From Nemertoderma westbladi (lineage: Eukaryota > Xenacoelomorpha > Nemertodermatida > Nemertodermatidae): DNA of 64,000 nt. Below, piece after piece: positions 58,201-64,000 of the stretch. A program made the translations under genes and the position numbers. Under the pieces are notes generated by a model that was not told the DNA's origin, made no database searches, and saw nothing but the letters and a program-made list of their open reading frames with translations. The DNA lies in contig JAUCBJ010006746.1 in NCBI GenBank assembly GCA_032718475.1, forward strand, positions 1 to 64,000, in the 5' to 3' direction. The first letter of the stretch is position 1. Each line of letters opens with the position of its first letter.

Positions 58201-61200
58201 CGCTCTATGTAGCATCCTATTGTTACTTACTTAGCCTCCCTAACAACGCTCCATGTAGCATCCTATTGTTACTTACTTAGCCTCCCTAACAACGCTCCTG
58301 TAGCATCCTATTGTTACTTACTTAGCCTCCCTAACAACGCTCCATGTAGCATCCTATTGTTACTTACTTAGCCTCCCTAACAACGCTCCATGTAGCATCC
58401 TATTGTTACTTACTTAGCCTCCCTAACAACGCTCCATGTAGCATCCTATTGTTACTTACTTAGCCTCCCTAACAACGCTCTATGTAGCATCCTATTGTTA
58501 CTTACTTAGCCTCCCTAACAACGCTCCATGTAGCATCCTATTGTTACTTACTTAGCCTCCCTAACAACGCTCCATGTAGCATCCCATTGTTACTTACTTA
58601 GCCTCCCTAACAACGCTCCATGTAGCATCCTATTGTTACTTACTTAGCCTCCCTAACAACGCTCACTGTAGCATCCTATTGTTACTTACTTAGCCTCCCT
58701 AACAACGCTCCATGTAACATCCTATTGTTACTTACTTAGCCTCCCTAACAACGCTCCATGTAGCAGCCTATTGTTACTTACTTAGCCTCCCTAACAACGC
58801 TCTCTTTATCATCCTATTGTTACTTACTTAGCCTCCCTAACAACGCTCTCTGTATCATCCTATTGTTACTTACTTAGCCTCCCTCACAACGCTCTCTGTA
58901 ACATCCTATTGTTACTTACTTAGCCTCCCTAACAACGCTCTCTGTAGCATCCTATTGTTACTTACTTAGCCTCCCTAACAACGCTCCATGTAGCATCCTA
59001 TTGTTACTTACTTAGCCTCCCTAACAACGCTCTCTGTAGCATCCTATTGTTACTTACTTAGCCTCCCTAACAACGCTCCATGTAGCATCCTATTGTTACT
59101 TACTTAGCCTCCCTCACAACGCTCTCTGTAACATCCTATTGTTACTTACTTAGCCTCCCTAACAACGCTCTCTGTAGCATCCTATTGTTACTTACTTAGC
59201 CTCCCTAACAACGCTCCATGTAGCATCCTATTGTTACTTACTTAGCCTCCCTCACAACGCTCTCTGTAACATCCTATTGTTACTTACTTAGCCTCCCTAA
59301 CAACGCTCTCTGTAGCATCCTATTGTTACTTACTTAGCCTCCCTAACAACGCTCCATGTAGCATCCTATTGTTACTTACTTAGCCTCCCTAACAACGCTC
59401 CATGTAGCATCCTATTGTTACTTACTTAGCATCCCTAACAACGCTCTATGTAGCATCTTATTGTTACTTACTTAGCCTCCCTAACAACGCTCCATGTAGC
59501 ATCCTATTGTTACTTACTTAGCATCCCTAACAACGCTCTATGTAGCATCTTATTGTTACTTACTTAGCCTCCCTAACAACGCTCCATGTAGCATCCTATT
59601 GTTACTTACTTAGCCTCCCTAACAACGCTCTATGTAGCATCCTATTGTTACTTACTTAGCCTCCCTAACAACGCTCCATGTAGCATCCTATTGTTACTTA
59701 CTTAGCATCCCTAACAACGCTCTATGTAGCATCCTATTGTTACTTACTTAGCATCCCTAACAACGCTCTATGTAGCATCTTATTGTTACTTACTTAGCCT
59801 CCCTAACAACGCTCCATGTAGCATCCTATTGTTACTTACTTAGCCTCCCTAACAACGCTCCATGTAGCATCCTATTGTCACTTACTTAGCCTCCCTAACA
59901 ACGCTCTCTGTAGCATCCTATTGTTACTTACTTAGCCTCCCTAACAACGCTCCATGTAGCATCCTATTGTTACTTACTTAGCCTCCCTAACAACGCTCTA
60001 TGTAGCATCTTATTGTTACTTACTTAGCCTCCCTAACAACGCTCCATGTAGCATCCTATTGTTACTTACTTAGCCTCCCTAACAACGCTCCATGTAGCAT
60101 CCTATTGTTACTTACTTAGCCTCCCTAACAACGCTCTATGTAGCATCCTATTGTTACTTACTTAGCCTCCCTAACAACGCTCCATGTAGCATCTTATTGT
60201 TACTTACTTAGCCTCCCTAACAACGCTCCATGTAGCATCCTATTGTTACTTACTTAGCCTCCCTAACAACGCTCCATGTAGCATCCTATTGTTACTTACT
60301 TAGCCTCCCTAACAACGCTCCATGTAGCATCCTATTGTTACTTACTTAACCTCCCTAACAACGCTCCATGTAGCATCCTATTGTTACTTACTTAGCCTCC
60401 CTAACAACGCTCTCTGTAGCATCCTATTGTTACTTACTTAGCCTCCCTAACAACGCTCTCATGTAGCATCCTATTGTTATTTACTTAGCCTCCCTAACAA
60501 CGCTCCATGTAGCATCCCATTGTTACTTACTTAACCTCCCTAACAACGCTCTCTGTAGCATCCTATTGTTACTTACTTAGCCTCCCTAACAACGCTCTAT
60601 GTAGCATCCTATTGTTACTTACTTAGCCTCCCTAACAACGCTCCATGTAGCATCCTATTGTTACTTACTTAGCATCCCTAACAACGCTCCATGTAGCATC
60701 CTATTGTTACTTACTTAGCCTCCCTAACAACGCTCCATGTAGCATCCTATTGTTACTTACTTAGCCTCCCTAACAACGCTCCATGTAGCATCCTATTGTT
60801 ACTTACTTAGCCTCCCTAACAACGCTCTCTGTAGCATCCTATTGTTACTTACTTAGCCTCCCTAACAACGCTCTCTGTAGCATCCTATTGTTATTTACTT
60901 AGCCTCCCTAACAACGCTCCATGTAGCATCCTATTGTTACTTACTTAGCCTCCCTAACAACGCTCTCTGTAGCATCCTATTGTTACTTACTTAGCCTCCC
61001 TAACAACGCTCTCTGTATCATCCTATTGTTACTTACTTAGCCTCCCTAACAACGCTCCATGTAGCATCCTATTGTCACTTACTTAGCCTCCCTAACAACG
61101 CTCTCTGTATCATCCTATTGTCACTTACTTAGCCTCCCTAACAACGCTCTCTGTATCATCCTATTGTTACTTACTTAGCCTCCCTAACAACGCTCTCTGT

Positions 61201-64000
61201 AGCATCCTATTGTTACTTACTTAGCCTCCCTAACAACGCTCCATGTAGCATCCTATTGTTACTTACTTAGCCTCCCTAACAACGCTCTCTGTAGCATCCT
61301 ATTGTTACTTACTTAGCCTCCCTAACAACGCTCTCTGTAGCATCCTATTGTTACTTACTTAGCCTCCCTAACAACGCTCTCATGTAGCATCCTATTGTTA
61401 CTTACTTAGCCTCCCTAACAACGCTCCATGTAGCATCCTATTGTTACTTACTTAGCCTCCCTAACAACGCTCTATGTAGCATCCTATTGTTACTTACTTA
61501 GCCTCCCTAACAACGCTCCATGTAGCATCCTATTGTTACTTACTTAGCCTCCCTAACAACGCTCTATGTAGCATCCTATTGTTACTTACTTAGCCTCCCT
61601 AACAACGCTCCATGTAGCATCCTATTGTTACTTACTTAGCCTCCCTAACAACGCTCCATGTAGCATCCTATTGTTACTTACTTAGCCTCCCTAACAACGC
61701 TCTCTGTAGCATCCTATTGTTACTTACTTAGCCTCCCTAACAACGCTCCATGTAGCATCCTATTGTTACTTACTTAGCCTCCCTAACAACGCTCTCTGTA
61801 GCATCCTATTGTTACTTACTTAGCCTCCCTAACAACGCTCCATGTAGCATCCTATTGTTACTTACTTAGCCTCCCTAACAACGCTCTCTGTAGCATCCTA
61901 TTGTTACTTACTTAGCCTCCCTAACAACGCTCCATGTAGCATCCTATTGTTACTTACTTAGCCTCCCTAACAACGCTCCATGTAGCATCCTATTGTTACT
62001 TACTTAGCCTCCCTAACAACGCTCTCTGTATCATCCTATTGTTACTTACTTAGCCTCCCTAACAACGCTCTCTGTAGCATCCTATTGTTACTTACTTAGC
62101 CTCCCTAACAACGCTCCTGTAGCATCCTATTGTTACTTACTTAGCCTCCCTAACAACGCTCCATGTAGCATCCTATTGTTACTTACTTAGCCTCCCTAAC
62201 AACGCTCTCTGTAGCATCCTATTGTTACTTACTTAGCCTCCCTAACAACGCTCCATGTAGCATCCTATTGTTACTTACTTAGCCTCCCTAACAACGCTCT
62301 CTGTAGCATCCTATTGTTACTTACTTAGCCTCCCTAACAACGCTCCATGTAGCATCCTATTGTTACTTACTTAGCCTCCCTAACAACGCTCCATGTAGCA
62401 TCCTATTGTTACTTACTTAGCCTCCCTAACAACGCTCTCTGTAGCATCCTATTGTTACTTACTTAGCCTCCCTAACAACGCTCCATGTAGCATCCTATTG
62501 TTACTTACTTAGCCTCCCTAACAACGCTCTATGTAGCATCCTATTGTTACTTACTTAGCCTCCCTAACAACGCTCCATGTAGCATCCTATTGTTACTTAC
62601 TTAGCCTCCCTAACAACGCTCTATGTAGCATCCTATTGTTACTTACTTAGCCTCCCTAACAACGCTCCATGTAGCATCCTATTGTTACTTACTTAGCCTC
62701 CCTAACAACGCTCCATGTAGCATCCTATTGTTACTTACTTAGCCTCCCTAACAACGCTCCATGTAGCATCCTATTGTTACTTACTTAGCCTCCCTAACAA
62801 CGCTCCATGTAGCATCCTATTGTTACTTACTTAGCCTCCCTAACAACGCTCTCTGTAGCATCCTATTGTTACTTACTTAGCCTCCCTAACAACGCTCCAT
62901 GTAGCATCCTATTGTTACTTACTTAGCCTCCCTAACAACGCTCCATGTAGCATCCTATTGTTACTTACTTAGCCTCCCTAACAACGCTCCATGTAGCATC
63001 CTATTGTTACTTACTTAGCCTCCCTAACAACGCTCTATGTAGCATCCAATTGTTACTTACTTAGCCTCCCTAACAACGCTCCATGTAGCATCCTATTGTT
63101 ACTTACTTAGCCTCCCTAACAACGCTCTATGTAGCATCCTATTGTTACTTACTTAGCCTCCCTAACAACGCTCCATGTAGCATCCTATTGTTACTTACTT
63201 AGCATCCCTAACAACGCTCTATGTAGCATCTTATTGTTACTTACTTAGCCTCCCTAACAACGCTCCATGTAGCATCCTATTGTTACTTACTTAGCCTCCC
63301 TAACAACGCTCCATGTAGCATCCTATTGTTACTTATTTAGCCTCCCTAACAACGCTCCATGTATCATCCTATTGTTACTTACTTAGCCTCCCTAACAACG
63401 CTCCATGTAGCATCCTATTGTTACTTACTTAACCTCCCTAACAACGCTCCATGTAGCATCCTATTGTTACTTACTTAGCATCCCTAACAACGCTCTATGT
63501 AGCATCTTATTGTTACTTACTTAGCCTCCCTAACAACGCTCCATGTAGCATCCTATTGTTACTTACTTAGCATCCCTAACAACGCTCTATGTAGCATCTT
63601 ATTGTTACTTACTTAGCCTCCCTAACAACACCCCATGTAGCATCCTATTGTTATTTACTTAGCCTCCCTAACAACGCTCCATGTAGCATCCCATTGTTAC
63701 ATACTTAGCCTCCCTAACAACGCTCTATGTAGCATCCTATTGTTACTTACTTAGCCTCCCTAACAACGCTCTCTGTATCATCTTATTGTTACTTACTTAG
63801 CCTCCCTAACAACGCTCCATGTAGCATCCTATTGTCACTTACTTAGCCTCCCTAACAACGCTCTCTGTATCATCCTATTGTCACTTACTTAGCCTCCCTA
63901 ACAACGCTCTCTGTATCATCCTATTGTTACTTACTTAGCCTCCCTAACAACGCTCTCTGTATCATCCTATTGTCACTTACTTAGCCTCCCTAACAACGCT
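37209..64000. repeat. 46-bp satellite array, about 580 monomers
   Basis: An uninterrupted head-to-tail array of a 46-bp monomer containing ttacttacttagcctcccta followed by acaacgctccatgtagcatc and ctattg. It runs off the window. Variant sites: cctcc/catcc, ctccatg/ctctatg/ctctctg/ctccctg/ctttctg, tagcatc/tatcatc/taacatc, cctatt/cttatt/catatt/cccatt, gttactt/gtcactt/gttattt. The first monomers (37209-37300) are the most irregular, as expected at an array edge. Local dimers of 92 bp dominate about 54100-55650 (cctcc-ccatg-cctatt alternating with catcc-ctatg-cttatt). All frames contain stops, so it is noncoding. Confidence 0.97.
54100..55650. repeat. Dimeric higher-order zone of the satellite
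   Basis: Two monomer types alternate almost strictly, giving a 92-bp period, with a ctttctgtaacatc monomer inserted at intervals. Similar alternation recurs at about 42780-43440, 45820-46300, 49090-49650 and 57130-57500. Confidence 0.8.

Noticed and set aside
37209-64000. CRISPR-like array
   Set aside because: Monomers are contiguous and similar along their whole 46 bp, with no unique spacers; the setting is eukaryotic.
37209-64000. Telomere
   Set aside because: Only one CCCTAA per 46-bp monomer, not a hexamer tract, so it is a satellite.

Overview
The window looks like a transposon- and satellite-rich piece of an invertebrate animal genome. Grounds: BEL/Pao-type LTR retroelements, a THAP-domain P-like DNA transposon, an RTE-like non-LTR retrotransposon, tRNA-derived SINE sequence, small TA-flanked inverted-repeat elements and a very long 46-bp satellite, with no bacterial-style operons. 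I cannot name the species. An aquatic invertebrate is a guess.

Layout. 1-769: right part of a diverged LTR. 798-9810: BEL/Pao-like element 1 on the minus strand (LTRs 798-1309 and 9299-9810), decayed and interrupted by an RTE-like LINE fragment (about 3560-5310, plus strand). 9901-11083: 31-bp minisatellite. 11867-29651: BEL/Pao-like element 2 on the minus strand, with nearly identical 1.23-kb LTRs (11867-13093 and 28416-29651) and a matching 5-bp flank TTTAT. Its gag and protease lie at 16167-21090. A P-like DNA transposon (23141-28264, 855-aa THAP/transposase ORF) sits in its leader and itself holds a small inverted-repeat element (23583-24208). 29672-30360: another TA-flanked inverted-repeat element. 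32328-34082: the only host-type gene, an intronless 584-aa, eight-segment membrane protein with a long Arg/Lys/Ser-rich N-terminus, on the minus strand. 34083-37208: AT-rich DNA with two tRNA-like patches. 37209-64000: uninterrupted 46-bp satellite of roughly 580 monomers, running off the window.

Main result. Both BEL elements keep gag, protease, a short RNase H C-terminal remnant, the linker that normally precedes integrase and the extreme Pol C-terminus, but have no reverse transcriptase, RNase H core or integrase core. In element 2 this condensed protease-to-tail reading frame is still open. Two clearly diverged copies with the same condensed layout, each with LTR pairs about 98-99% alike, point to an RT-less and integrase-less BEL lineage that was mobilised in trans. 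Both also carry an extra, now broken, 3' ORF between the Pol tail and the 3' LTR.

Order of events as inferred: element 2 inserted recently (LTRs about 99% alike), then the P-like element entered its leader; a small TIR element lies within the P-like element. The satellite shows repeated block duplications, readable from rare 45- and 47-bp monomers and from marker monomers spaced by exact multiples of 46 bp.
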